Below are positions 1 to 11,558 of a stretch of DNA of 64,000 bases, piece by piece. The number at the start of each line of letters is the position of its first letter. Position 1 is the first letter of the stretch. The position numbers were made by a program, and so were the translations under genes. The notes beneath the pieces are model-generated. The model did not search any database and had not been told where the DNA came from. It was given only the letters and a program-made list of their open reading frames with translations. The DNA comes from Tausonia pullulans (lineage: Eukaryota > Basidiomycota > Tremellomycetes > Cystofilobasidiales > Mrakiaceae). The stretch covers positions 558,001 to 622,000 of the forward strand of contig OX637629.1 of the NCBI GenBank assembly GCA_951802195.1. The letters are read 5' to 3'.

Positions 1-117
1 TGGGCGCGGTCTGACGCGTTTGCCAAGGGTACGGGGCGAGTGACGAAGGCCGACTACGAGGAGCATGGCGGCGAATTTGTGCGCGAGTGGGAGTGGGGCA
101 ACTGGCGGACAGGATAA
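1..117 (+). CDS. C-terminal end of an actin-related protein, Arp5-like (5' partial)
   Basis: The window opens inside an open frame that runs 38 codons to a TAA at 115-117. The visible end contains TKADYEEHGGEFVREW, which resembles the last helix and tail of actin-family proteins. The motif [TK]xxYxExGGEY[LV][KR]E is closest to Arp5, the actin-related subunit of the INO80 chromatin remodeller. Arp6 and Arp4 tails fit less well. Only the last 38 residues are visible, so the ATP-binding core cannot be checked. It runs tail-to-tail with the minus-strand gene ending at 846. The family is fairly likely; the Arp5 assignment is inference from a short match. Confidence 0.45.
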   Translation, partial: WARSDAFAKGTGRVTKADYEEHGGEFVREWEWGNWRTG

Positions 118-845
118 TGAATTCGATGATGCGTTCGGTTGTGCCGCCCTTGCTAGGGTCTCTTGAGTCTAGTTCGGGGTTGGCCCAGCGTCCTGCCTGT
201 TGCGGCGCAGCGAGCGGGCGGTACGGCGAGGCGGCGCGTCGTCTAGATCAGGCCGTGCGAGCACCTAATCCAGCCTCTAACTCGCTCAGGCGTAGCGAAA
301 GTATTCCCAGCCGACCCAGTTGGCAATGATATAGCTGTATCGAAAGAGAATGTCAACTTCTGCGCCTAGAGACGCACTGCCTACCGTTTACAGTGAGGCC
401 TCACTAGGCCCCACTTGGGATGAGGAGTGGCACAAGGTATTTGTAGTGTTGATCGGTGCAAAATTGATCCCAGGTCTGCAAAATGACTCTCGGCTTAATC
501 CAAGGACCTGTCTAGGAAGGCGGGAGGAGGCTCGCAACCACGAACGCTGGGAGAGGAGCCTGAGGAAGCGGGCGTAACCGGACAGGCCAACAGCGTCGCG
601 AGCGTAATCGAAAGCAGGGCGATGGCGGCCACGATGATGGCGTAACCTCGACGAAGCAGTTGAGCACTACTCAAGGGGCGATTGGGCATGATCGGCGTGG
701 AGGTTGAGATGCACGAAGCGGGAAGCATCGTCGCGTTGAGACAGCGACCCGCGCCATTTGCACGGCCCTCGGTTGTCTTCGTCGTCAAGGCCGCGGGCTC
801 CAAACTTTTGCGAACAAAAAGAATGCTAATATATCAAGTTATCCA
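118..845. other. Intergenic region between convergent genes
   Basis: This is 3' flanking sequence of two convergent genes. One minus-strand open frame (495-728, 77 residues, ATG at 728) has a strongly hydrophobic stretch reading YAIIVAAIALLSITLATLLA, with host-like codons. It could be a tiny one-pass membrane protein, but it has no recognisable family and lies where 3' UTRs are expected. I give it about 0.2. Confidence 0.4.
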
Positions 846-3800
846 TCAGACGATCCCGCTCTGCTTGCGGTTCCGCTCGCTCCTTCTCGGCGTGGAGGCA
901 TCATCCTGCTCCTTCTTCTCCGCTCGCTTTTTCGGTGTCGCGGACAGCGCAGGCGGCTGTGGGGGAGGCAGATCCTGCGTGTCCCATGCCGCCGAGTGAG
1001 GGTTCGGGAGTGGCTGACTCCTCCACTGGTTGGAGGATGGGTGAGGGGGTTGCCACTGCGGCGCGCGAGGAGCCGGTGGTGGGGCGTACGGCGCCGAGAT
1101 AGGGGAGGACTCCGATGCAGCAAGAGGCGAGGATTGGGGAAGCGAGGATCGGGGAGGCGAGGGAGAAGGAGCAGGTGGGGACGGAGAAGCCTGGTTGTGC
1201 TGCTGAAAGATGGACGCCTGGTCGAGCGAGGCCGTGATGATGCTGTCAGGTCGCCCCAGGCGCCGGTCAGTGTCTGGCTGGAAGACTGAATCCTCGTTCC
1301 GTCACTCACGAGACGTCCGAGCGACGCGACCATGCCCAATCTGAGCACGAGTCCTTGAACTTGGAAAGAAGGATGAGGAGATCCGAGTAGAACTGGAGAT
1401 GGCCAAGATCGTGAGCTGGAGTACAGTTGACTCTTGGATCTCGCAACTCACCCTGGTGCCCTCCTCGAGGTTACGAACGATCTCTTTGTACTTATGATAG
1501 GCGACATCCAGGTCCTGGAGCGCCTTTTCCCGAGCCTTGATGACAGGGCTTGTCTTCCTGCTTGCGAGGAAGGCATCGTTCTGGACCTGACGTATCGAGA
1601 CGAAGATACGGACATGTGTCAGTTTGAAAAACGCCCACTAACAGAGATCATAGATGGCGAAGTTCACCCTGAGGTCGTCTAGGACACGCTCAACCTCCTT
1701 TCTGTTTTCTTCCATCCCCTTCCGTCCAGCCTCGTACTTCCGAAGCTCCTTCTCAAAGGTGTTCTCGAACCACTCAGCGCGGACTTCGCCAGCTCCGGAG
1801 TCCCGCTGGATGGCGTTGGCCTCGTTGATGACAATCGGTCGGATGTCGTCGCGTTCTGCGAGCGACCGCGCCGAGCTTGTGAGCTGCGAGCGTGTCGCAG
1901 AGAGGTCTTGAAGACGCTCAAGGAGCGTGTGGAGCAGGCGGGTGAGTGGGTTGGCCGTCAGGGAGGACGTCGGAGGAAGACGAGGGATTTGAGCCATAAG
2001 AGACTCCTGAAGAGAGAGAGAGAAGTCAGGGTCTGGCGCCGAGAAGAGCTACGAGATCAACACAGGACTGACCTCGTCGGCGGCGAGAATCTCGATTTTG
2101 TCCTCCCATTCGTCCCATTTGTCACTAACCACCAAGTCGCTCGATCCCGATTGCTCGAGAGTCTGACGGAAGGTATTAGCCTGGGTGACGAGATGACCAT
2201 TGACGACATGTGATGCAGGACGCGTCCAGCGCTCGGCGTATCGGATTCGCAGAGCCTCGTCTTCCTCGGCCTCTTGATCGAGTATATCGAGCGACTGGAA
2301 AGCGACACATATTGTCAGACCGTCTGAGCAGAGTATCAAGGCGAGCCAAGGTAGCTTACTTCATTGAGCAACGCGTCAGCCTGCGAACGCGAGGCCGCGA
2401 TGTTACTCAGCATCTGCCTGATTCGCTCAGGACCGCGCTCTCGTCGGACGTCTTCGGACATGCCCATGAGCGACGGAGGCAAGCCCATGGGGCGCTCGAC
2501 GGCTTGCAGCGCGCCGGGGAGGTTGAGCGATTGAAGCGTGCTGCCGGGTAGGCGTCGTCAATATCTGCGCCATTGATTTCGGAGACCCTGATGTCTGCTC
2601 ACGATGTCTCGATCTGATCAATCTCGAACTTTCTCGCAACGATCTCATCCCGGACGAATGAGTCCTTTCGGTCATCATAGACGCCTACAAGGTATGCCGC
2701 GTCAGCGCGCCAAGCTCCATAAAGTCCATGATTAGAGACTCACTGATAGCGAGATGGACCCCGTAGTCCACGAGACCCTCCCAACCCAGTCCTCCTCCCT
2801 CACGCATGAGCCAGCCGAGGCTGTCCTCGACCTCCTTCGGAAGCACAGGCTCAGCCATGCGCGCTCCTTTGATGGCCGGCAGCTCGCCGAGGGGTGGGAC
2901 GATCTGTAGATAGATAAGGTCGTTGTCCTTGTGGGCGCGAGTGAGAGACGAGACGAGGGTGGAGTTGAGAGCGCGAATATCGGCCTGGACACCCTCCGAG
3001 ACGAGGCCCTTCTTAGCCGCGTCAAGCGCCTTCTTGGTGAGAGCCTTAGCGGCCTTTTGATTGGGTGGACACCAGTGTTCAATCGCGGTGTGAGGGGCGA
3101 AAAGAAGCCCAACATGACGGACACTTACCTCAAGACGAGCGATCTCGTTGCCATACCTGCAAAGGACCAGTTAGTCTGTGACTCAAACGCTGATATTCAA
3201 GCTGAAAGCGTCCTTACCTGTCCTTCTCCAGATCTTCGACACTCATCCGGTCTAACATGCGCAATACTTGAGCATATAACAGTTTGAGGACACAGTGAAC
3301 ACTCACATTCAGCAGCGGCCGCAAAGTGGTGTTTCTTGACTGTCATGAGGGCGATCCACTCCTGCGAGGATGACAGAAGGACGTCAGCCATGAGGTTCGA
3401 CGTCTCGAGGCGCCAGCCCATGAGGAATTTGGACCTTTGGGAGATACGACGCAGCCGTGGGATGGTCCTTTTGGCTGGCAAGGAGCGCCTGATCGTACAG
3501 CTCCGAGACCTGAAAGGCTCGCTCATGCCAGTCAGTGATAGGTGGTTGTATCGGACAAGGCCGAGAGTGATGGGCGATTGACCATGAGTGACAGCTTCGC
3601 AACGAGGCCGTTCTTGTACTGCTTGTCCTGTACAGCCATCTTCCAAAAGCACTCCTGTGCCATGGCCTCACAAAGGCATTTCATGCTCTCGAGGTAGCCA
3701 GGCTTGAAGTCATACACTGAAGGGTTGAATCGCTCGAGGGACGGAAGACTCGAGAGGAGGGATGTGATGAGGAGGTTAAAGATGCCTGCGGCGTTCTATA

Positions 3801-4673
3801 TATACTGTCAGTCCTATACACCTCAACACGCTGAAAATCTGCAAGAAGAAACAGGGAAACGAACCTGGAAGGAGGCCTTGGCGCGCTTAAGCGAGTCGGA
3901 CGAGGTCCGCGACTCGGCCGCTCCGAGATTGGCGTAGCAGGCCGCCAAATTTTGGAGGACCGCGAAGCGCTCGCAGGAGAGAGTCGGGAGTGCCACAGGG
4001 GGAGGAGTGTGTAGCGTGTAAGGCAGCGGGAAGGGAGTCGCGTAAGGGAAAGCCAAGCCGATCTGTCAGGTCAGGCGGTCAGTCTGGGTAAAGAGAGGGC
4101 TACTGGGACCTATGTCCAGATATATAAGTACCAACATCGGGAGGCAGCTTGCTGAGAAGGTAGGCGACGTTGGCGTGGTATCTGGAGACGGGAAACGAGT
4201 CGATCTATCAGTGCATCACTCCTGGAGAAACAGGGAGAAGAGCGAGCTGGCGACTGATCGTGAGTCCGACAGAACGCCTAGCCAGCAATAGAATCCTGTG
4301 CCTTTTGGACTTGAAACCTCTCTGATACGGAAACTCAAGTGTGGTTCCCTCTCGCGAAGACTCCCTCTGGCGAGGAGGACTCGGTGGACTCACTTGACCA
4401 GCCTCGCCGCGCTCTCCCGATGCGTCTCCAGGCCGTCCTCGACCGCGGCCTTCCTGAGCTTGCAGAAGCGAGCGATGTCGTCTGAGAAGGCCTCAGGCGA
4501 GATAGTCTTAAAGTGTTCGGTGATATAAGACTTGAGCGCCTGTGGAAGCGCAGAGGACGAGATTGACGGCGTCGACTTGTAAGGGAGAGTGAGGTGGCCG
4601 TTCTGGACAGGGGCGAACGAGGTATAAGTGAGAGGATCTCGCAAAGACTCAGTCCCTATGGAATGCACACCAT
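846..4673 (-). CDS. RIM20: Rim20/PalA-like BRO1-domain protein (ALIX family)
   Basis: Rim20/PalA is an ESCRT-associated scaffold. It binds Snf7 and recruits Rim101/PacC and the Rim13 protease in ambient-pH signalling. The protein opens with GHLTLPYKS and KSYITEHF, matching the N-terminus of the BRO1 domain, which continues through exons at about 4600-3200 (including TVKKHHFAAAAEC). A helical V-type domain follows at about 3100-1400 (NLEEGTRV, FYSDLLILLSKF). A Pro-rich tail reads APYAPPPAPRAPQW and ends at TGA 846-848. The best start is an ATG at 4671-4673 followed directly by a GT..AG intron (4603-4670), giving MNGHLTLPYKS. Without that splice no ATG is in frame. Bro1 itself is the alternative, but the N-terminus and overall length fit Rim20 better. 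At least nine introns are present. Confidence 0.8.
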
Positions 4674-5040
4674 GAAGCAAAAGGAAGATAGAGAGAGAGG
4701 ACGTTATCGGGTCCAGGAATAAAGAGGATCAAGGGCGAATGTTGGAAAGGAGACAGCCATATCGGCACGAAGGCGGATTAGGACGGCGTTCGTCATCACC
4801 AGTGTTGCCTTAGAAACGATTGGGCGGTCTCCGATTTTTAGACGACCAGCATTTTTGGACTCTATGAAGTCCTCAGACACTGAAAAGATGTCGATGACTG
4901 CCAAGTGTCCGTTTTCGCTCAAAGGATTGAAGTCTTGGCAAGAGAGAGGCGCGTATGTGTATGTCATCAGAACCCAGAGCAGACCAGGGCGATCACCTTT
5001 AGAAGGAAGAGATGGACATAAGGAAGAGAAACGTAGAAAT
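4674..5040. other. Intergenic: Rim20 promoter and phosphatase 3' flank
   Basis: There are 367 bases between the start of the Rim20-like gene and the stop of the upstream phosphatase gene, both on minus. A short CT-rich stretch (CTCTCTCTCT on the minus strand, near 4690-4700) lies just before the start codon. I see no convincing coding exon or RNA gene. Confidence 0.4.
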
Positions 5041-7316
5041 TTAAAGAGCAAGAACGGCGACCGCAACGGTGAGGAGAGCACCCCCGACCGGAGCAGCGAT
5101 ACGCGAGGCGGCTCCACCGGTCTTCGCCGCTACACCAGCCGAAGCCGAGCTCTTCGGGACAGTCGAGCTGGCCGTGGTAGAAGCGATGGTGATGTTGGGG
5201 TTGACGGACACCGGGTTGCCGGAGAGAGTGACGTTGATCGGCGCAGGAAGGGAGGCGGCAGTGATTTCCCTGATTCAGAGAGGAACAGAGGTTTGTTAGA
5301 GGGAAGTCGGATTCGCAGAGAGGCTCAGCCTTGGCGCACTTGTTAATGAGAGGGGAGATGAAGGTCTTTCCTCCTCCAGCACCGTCAGTCTCAACCGGAG
5401 CAGTGAATGGCTGCCAGTAAGCAGTGTTGAGAGCTAAGCAAACGCCAATCAGCGATCAGATGCGTCGACTCCCTTCCAATTCCAGACTCACGACCGGGGA
5501 AGACTCCAGTGATGTTGGTAAAGGGGACTGGAGCGAATGATCAACCACTGCTAGACGGGCTATTGCAGGAGAAGAGGCGCTCACTTCCCGCACTGTTCGA
5601 GAGGGAGAGGTCGTTGTTGGTGTAATTCCACTTGTCGGAGAAGACGGAGAAGACGTTCGAGACGGTCTTGTTCGTGTCCTGGCGACCGAGGTTTCCGAGG
5701 GACCAGTTGTGCTCGACCGAGCTGAGAGTGGAGTAGTGCGCTGGAAAGAGATTCGACAATTGAATAAGTAAGAGGGGGGCGGGGGGGGGGATGGGAAACA
5801 GAGGATGTTTTAGTTTCACTGACTGTAGTAAGTCTCGTCCTTGGTTCCAATTGTCGAGTTGGGGAGCGCACCACCGAGGAGGACGGAGAAGACGCTGAGA
5901 GGAATTAGTCAGCGTTGAGTGAGAGAGTCTCACCAGGACAGTAAACAAACTCACTTGTTCTGGGCAGCATAGTTCTCGTTCTCATCGAACGTGAGGAGGA
6001 TGAGGGTCCTGTTGTCATTGAAGTCCTTGTTCTTGAGGAGCGGGCTCAAAAAGTAATCGAGCCAGTCGCCGAGGAACTGGATGCTCGTGTCGTGGCCGTC
6101 GTTGACCATGTTTGGCGTTACAAAGACGTATTGCGGGAGAGCAGAGGCGTTAACATCGGCGGCGAACCTGAACACGAATGAAGCGGATGGATTAGTCGAC
6201 ACGCCCGTAAGGCTAGCGAGGCATCACCCACTGGTTGAAGTTCCGCAGGTACGTCTGGCGCGAGGTGACGTTCGCGATCGAATTGTCTGTGTAAAGGGGG
6301 CATTATTCAGTCTAAATAGTGTATTATGATGAGTTTCCAGAGGTCAGGAGTTCTCACAGATGACGAACTGTCGTGGGCGATATCTCGTCAGTGCTCGGAC
6401 GCCAAGCTGAGAGCAGAGCAGCCATTGACTCACAGGATTGTGCTTGCGCTTGTAGTAGGTGTCTGAGATGGCAGTCAGCTTGTCAGAAAGTAGGAAAAAA
6501 CTTTCCTATGAAAAACGCAAAGGCTTACAGGGCATGTCAGAGGAGGTGTTTAGGTAGTTGGTCTGCGGATAGTCGCCCTGGAAAGCCTGCGAGGGCATGT
6601 TCTCCTGATAGGCTGCTCGCAAGGTAATGAGATCAGCCCGTGCCATAGGAGATGACATAGATTGAGCGCCTCACTGGCCCATGAGATGTTCTTGGCCTCG
6701 AGTAGGTCGACGATGGTGGAAATGTTTGAAGGGATGTAGTAGTTCGCGTCGTCGGCCATACCGAAGAAGTCTCCACCAATCGAGGCGACGTAGTTAGGTT
6801 CGCTTGGGTGGGTGACACCTGGTGCAAGTAGGCTTTAAGCCAAGAGAGGTCTAAAGATCGAGCAAAAATCAGGAGCGACAAACTGTTGTACGAGGTGAGA
6901 AGCTGTCCCTGAGCGGCGATTTTCTGGAATGCCGGGTTGGAAGCCGCAGTGGCAAAATCGGTGTTCTTAAAGCGATGTGGGTCAACCGATGTTTCCTGAT
7001 GGAGCGTACAAGAGCAAAGATGACGACAGACCTCGAGCCAAATCTGGACGAATCGATCGAAGCTCTTGCCGGGAACAACGGGCTGCTTCGAGAGGGTACC
7101 GTTGACCTTACCGACGTAGTTGTCCGATGTACTGGACGAAATTACAGGCAAGGTGAAGGAGAAATTAGCAGCCGCTTTCGGGTCAGGTACAATCTTGCTC
7201 TCTCACCAGGTCGGGCACGACGCGGGCGCCTTGAAGGTCTGAGCGATGGCCGCTCCCTCAACCAGCGCCGGGATAAAGGCGGAAGCGGCAGCAGCAAGAG
7301 TGAGAGATAGAGCCAT
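5041..7316 (-). CDS. Secreted, GPI-anchored acid phosphatase (phosphoesterase family, PhoA-like)
   Basis: Members of this family (PF04185: fungal acid phosphatases, phospholipase C) hydrolyse phosphate esters outside the cell. The start at 7316 begins a clear signal peptide (MALSLTLAAAASAFIPALVEG). Later exons carry YVASIGGDFFGM, PNMVNDGHDTSIQFLGDWLD and LLTFDENENYA, the usual family signatures, then TYYSHYSTLSSVEHNW. The C-terminus (5041-5290) is a Ser/Thr/Ala linker followed by a hydrophobic tail ending LLTVAVAVLAL, which looks like a GPI-attachment signal. Many N-x-S/T sites are present. The gene has about ten short introns and shares a 796-base divergent intergenic region with the multicopper oxidase gene. 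Function is assigned from family; activity and substrate are inferred. Confidence 0.85.
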
Positions 7317-8112
7317 TTTCCGAAGACTAGGTGAGGGAAGGGGGCGGAGAAGGAAGTGTTAAAGGTGTGGATGTTTGGGGGAAGGCAGGCAACCAGTAAG
7401 GAAGCGCCTTTAAGAGACTCTTGCGCACAGGCTGTTTGTTCTCTCGGTCGGACTTTCTAGAGAGAGATCGGAGCATGCAAACGAGAACGTGCGCCTTTCT
7501 CAGCACCAGGAACGAGGACTGGTCTATCAAAAGGGTACAGATACAGGGAGGGCCCCCTAGTCCAGCTGAATGGAGAAAGGCAGACGAGCGAGCAAGCGGA
7601 TCGCTCTTCTATTTTCGGATCTAGACAGAGCGGACGAGACGCATTTATACGATGAGGTGCCAGTCGGCCGAAGTGTGGGGCTCGCAGGTCGCCCATCGGT
7701 TTCGCCTGCCACACGTTCTTCGTGAGTGCACGCTGCGAGAGATGGAAGTGTGGGAACAACGAGAGAGAAGGAGGGAGGGGAGGCCGAAGATGGTGAATCA
7801 GAGGGGCGCGAGGTGCTCGCCCTCAGGAGAGGGAGAGCCAGCCCGCAGGCCACCGCCTGTCGTCCCGAGAAGGATGGCGCCGGGATCGGCTTGACCTCCA
7901 AAGCGTTGCCTGCTCGCTCCCTCGTGCTCTCCCTATTTCCACGAACTCGAATCGTCCCTCATGCACCCACAGACGGCTGCAGAATCGGACGCACGTTCAA
8001 TATCCCGGCTCGGTCGCCCATCTATTCATGGGAAAAGGCTCCTCGTTCACGAGACATCAGAACTGTCCTCGACACCCAAACCACCTCCACTCGGATTAGA
8101 TCGAGCTTCACA
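7317..8112. other. Divergent promoter region between phosphatase and multicopper oxidase genes
   Basis: This 796-base region separates two oppositely transcribed genes for surface proteins. It contains CT-rich leader sequence and GAGAG runs but no exon I can support. Open frames here are uninterrupted because of composition. The frame upstream of 8113 is in phase with the oxidase, but it lacks a good start and is read as 5' UTR. Confidence 0.4.
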
Positions 8113-11100
8113 ATGACTGCCGGTTCGCGCCGACGCTGCGTTCTTCTCTCTTCAGTTGCCTTCACCTTCGTTCTCTTGGTCGGACTCGGACTCGGTCTCG
8201 GTCTCGGTCTCGGCTTGAAGAAACACAACTCGTCGAACGACGCGGCCTCTAAGTCGGCATCGACGGCGACGAACGCCACGTCCGCCGCCACCTCAAACTC
8301 GTTCGTCTCGCGCGACAAGCTCGTCCAGCCAAGCAGTTTTTTTCCCTCGTCGAGCTGGAATGCCTCGGAGCCGCCGACCACGCGGGTCTATAACTGGACC
8401 GTCTCCGAGGTTTGGGGCAACCCTGGAGGACTGTGGAAGCCGATGCTCGTCGTAAATGGTGAGTGCGCGCACGTCGTTGCGGCGGGTCATTTTGATCTAA
8501 TCAGACTTCTTCCTTTCCTATTGCAGACCAGTCTCCAGGTCCACTTATCGAAGCGAATCTGGGAGATCGCATTGTCGTAAACGTTCATAACGCGCTCGCG
8601 CAAAACGCGACGGCCATCGTAAGTGCACTGGCCGCCGCAAGCCTATTTGTCTACCGATCATGAACTTCTCTGTGTCTCAATCCTCAGCACTGGCATGGCC
8701 AGTATCAGAACGGAACCAACTACATGGACGGAACGACGGCAATTACGCAGTGCGGTATTCCGCCTGGGGAGTCCCTCACCTACAACTTTACCGTCCAGAA
8801 CGTCGGCACCTACTGGTGAGCACCCTTCCGCGGTGTCGTCAGGTGCAGCCTCTCACCTGAAATGGTCAGGTGGCACTCGCACTACTCGACCCAGTACACC
8901 GACGGCCTCTTCGGCGGTATGGTCCTTCACTCGCCCAACGAGATCGCCGCCAGGCCGATCGTCAACAACGCAACATCCTCTTCTGCTCGCTCAAGAGCGT
9001 ACGACTCGGAAGTCGTCCTTCTCATGGGCGATCTCTACAACACATTTTCCACCGAGCTCTCTTGGCGGGTGAGAACCCGTTCAATCAAGAAGCACTGGGG
9101 AGATCGTTGACCCTCGGCGTTTTCTCATTACAGTATCAGCTCATAGGAACGGTAAGACCAGGCGCTAGATCTCAGCTTGGCAAGCCGATGTTCTCGCCCC
9201 TACTTCCAGCCAGCCAATGTGCGAGCAGGCATGGTCAGGGTTCCTGATTTTTCCTCTCTGGCTCTCAGGGTATGGACGGTCAGCCTGGTGATGAGCCGAC
9301 CCCAGATGGAGGGTAAGTGCAGGCTTTTAGCGATGGAGACCTCTCAACTTACCTGCCGCTTTACCCCCACGCAGCTTCATCAACGGTCTGTCAATTTTTT
9401 GAGTTGTGGCTTTCCAACTGCTTTCTGAATAGACTCTACAGGCATCTCCCAGTCACACTGCGCTTACTTCCGTGCGCAGACCCTCTCATCTATCCCTATA
9501 GTCTAATAGCCGCTAAAAGTTTGTTCTTGATTAGCCTCGACTGACTCTACGCTTCCCGAGAGGCGCAAGAGGCGAAGGAGTACTCAGCTGCCCCGGAATC
9601 CTGGAAACGGAAACTTTGGTCCTGTCCTGCAGGCCAACTCAACCTGCGTCTCATCACCTGGTCCTGACCAGTACTGGAACATGACCCTACCCGCGCGCAC
9701 TCGCGTCCGCCTGCGTTTGGTGAACTCAGGTACACGCCTTCTGCTTTGACTAGTCGTGTATGTAGGGAAATTATTGACGAGACATCTACCTCTTTCAGGC
9801 TCTTTCTCCGCCCTGGCCTTTTGTAAGTGGGGTTTCGTTGCAACAGCTGCTCACGGTAAGCTGACGAGCCCTTGAGTCTGCAGCCATCGACAACCATACC
9901 CTGACCGTTGTCGAGGCCGATGGAGTCTCGGTTACGCCGGTCGAGGTGTCCAGCCTTATCCTTGGCGTTGCACAGCGCTACTCGGTCATCGTTGAGCTCG
10001 ATCAGACGCCGGGTGCCTACTGGATCAGGAACGAGATGCAGACGGACATGCTCACTTGTACGTCGAACCCAGCGTTTCAATGACTCTTTCAAGCTAAATC
10101 TCGACCTCATCTTGACAGACGACAACCCTAACATGGATCCCCTCACTCTCGGAGTGCTCTATTACGAGGGCACGGACACCTCGGCGATTCCTACCAAGGG
10201 CGATGCACCGGCCTCTACGGTCCCCGCTTTGGACACCTCGTTCAAGGCCGCCCAACTCGTCCCGGCGGATCAGCTGGTCATACCTGAGGCTACCAGAAGG
10301 GAGGCTGTCACTGTTTCGTTCCAGTACCTCGGAGATGGACGTCACATTGGTGTGTACCAGGAGTTCAGGGCCCTGTTCCCCGTCCTTTGGTTGTCCGCGT
10401 CCATCTTTGCTGATCATATCTTTAGGCTTCATCAACAACACGAGTTGGGAGCCTCTTCCTGTGGGCCAGAACTCCCTCGCTGCCGTTACAAGCGACTACC
10501 TAGCATCACCCTCCAAGGCATATACGGATGAGAGCCAGTTTATGATTCAGAGCGAGGGCATTCAAGTCCTGGACCTCATTGTCGACAATCGTGAGCATCG
10601 GATCAGTGTGTGCCATCTTGTAGTGCTGACATTTAAGGTCATCCTCCTCAGTTGATGACGGCAGCCACCCGTTCCATCTCCACGGTGAGCCCCGCCAAGT
10701 AGAGTGAAAGCCTGCACATGTCGGCCAGCTGACTGACAAGTTGTGAAGGCCATACATTCTGGATCATGGCTGAGGGTGCGGGCGAGTACACCTACACTCC
10801 GCTGAACGTCACAAACCCTATGCGGTTCGTCTGGCTGCGGCCTCTCTGTTCGGATCATCGCTTGAGGTGTCTGACTGAGACCTCTTGTATACAGGCGAGA
10901 CACCATTGTGATCCCAGCCTACGGGCATGTCGTCCTCCGCTTCGTGACGGACAACCCTGGCCTTTGGGCCTTCCACTGCCACATCGTCTGGCACACAGCA
11001 GCAGGGGGCGGTCTCCTCATGCAGATCGCCTCGCTACCCTCGTCAAGTTCCCTCAAGTCACTGGTCGACGCCATCCCACAGACGATGCGCGACCAGTGCG

Positions 11101-11186
11101 CCGCGTTGGGGAAGCTGGGTGGGCCGGCTGAGGGCAGAAAGCGAGACCTTAGGGCACCGGCTTCGTCTATGTTCCAAAGGGCTTGA
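8113..11186 (+). CDS. Multicopper oxidase (laccase/ferroxidase type) with N-terminal membrane anchor
   Basis: Multicopper oxidases couple oxidation of phenols or Fe2+ to reduction of O2 to water. The protein begins with a short basic end (MTAGSRRRC) and a single membrane helix rich in Gly-Leu repeats, then a Ser/Thr linker with N-glycosylation sites. All four copper-ligand regions are present in order: [28 protein letters not shown] (split by introns near 10670-10760) and HCHIVWH (10974-10994). In fungal enzymes the last motif is followed by a TGLLMQ-like segment; here it reads [11 protein letters not shown], so the T1 axial position looks shifted by two glycines. Fet3 ferroxidases carry their anchor at the C-terminus, so a type II N-terminal anchor argues against a plain Fet3. 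There are about ten introns, and the gene ends at TGA 11184-11186. Confidence 0.88.
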
Positions 11187-11558
11187 TTTATGAGGGTTTC
11201 ATGGGAAGGCGAGCTACTTAGTAGCCGTGCAGACGAGGGAACGCCGATCGCCCCAATGGATCCATCGATGAAGGGAGATTGAGTCAGTCTCGGTCGAATG
11301 ATGTGACACATTTGGATCAGACGCGCATGCGCAGATCCCGATACAGCTTGTTTATTCGCCATGGCTGGTCAGTGATTACTTCCCTTGGAGACCGCGCCGC
11401 AAGCCATCCGCATGCGCGACGGACGGGCCCCTTGCCGACCAGATTGGCCTGCCTTCTTGGTTGGGAGCTTCAAGAGTCACCCTGAACGCACACAACCCAT
11501 TCCCTCTCGTATCGAAGAGTACACGAGTCACTAGATCGACGACGAGTTGAGCCCATCG
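11187..11558. other. Intergenic region, tandem plus-strand genes
   Basis: These 372 bases hold the 3' flank of the oxidase and the promoter of the von Willebrand A-domain gene. No coding or RNA feature was recognised. Confidence 0.35.

Noticed and set aside
7726-8112. In-frame N-terminal extension of the multicopper oxidase
   Set aside because: No good ATG context, low-complexity Arg/Gly sequence, and the ATG at 8113 directly precedes a clean membrane anchor.
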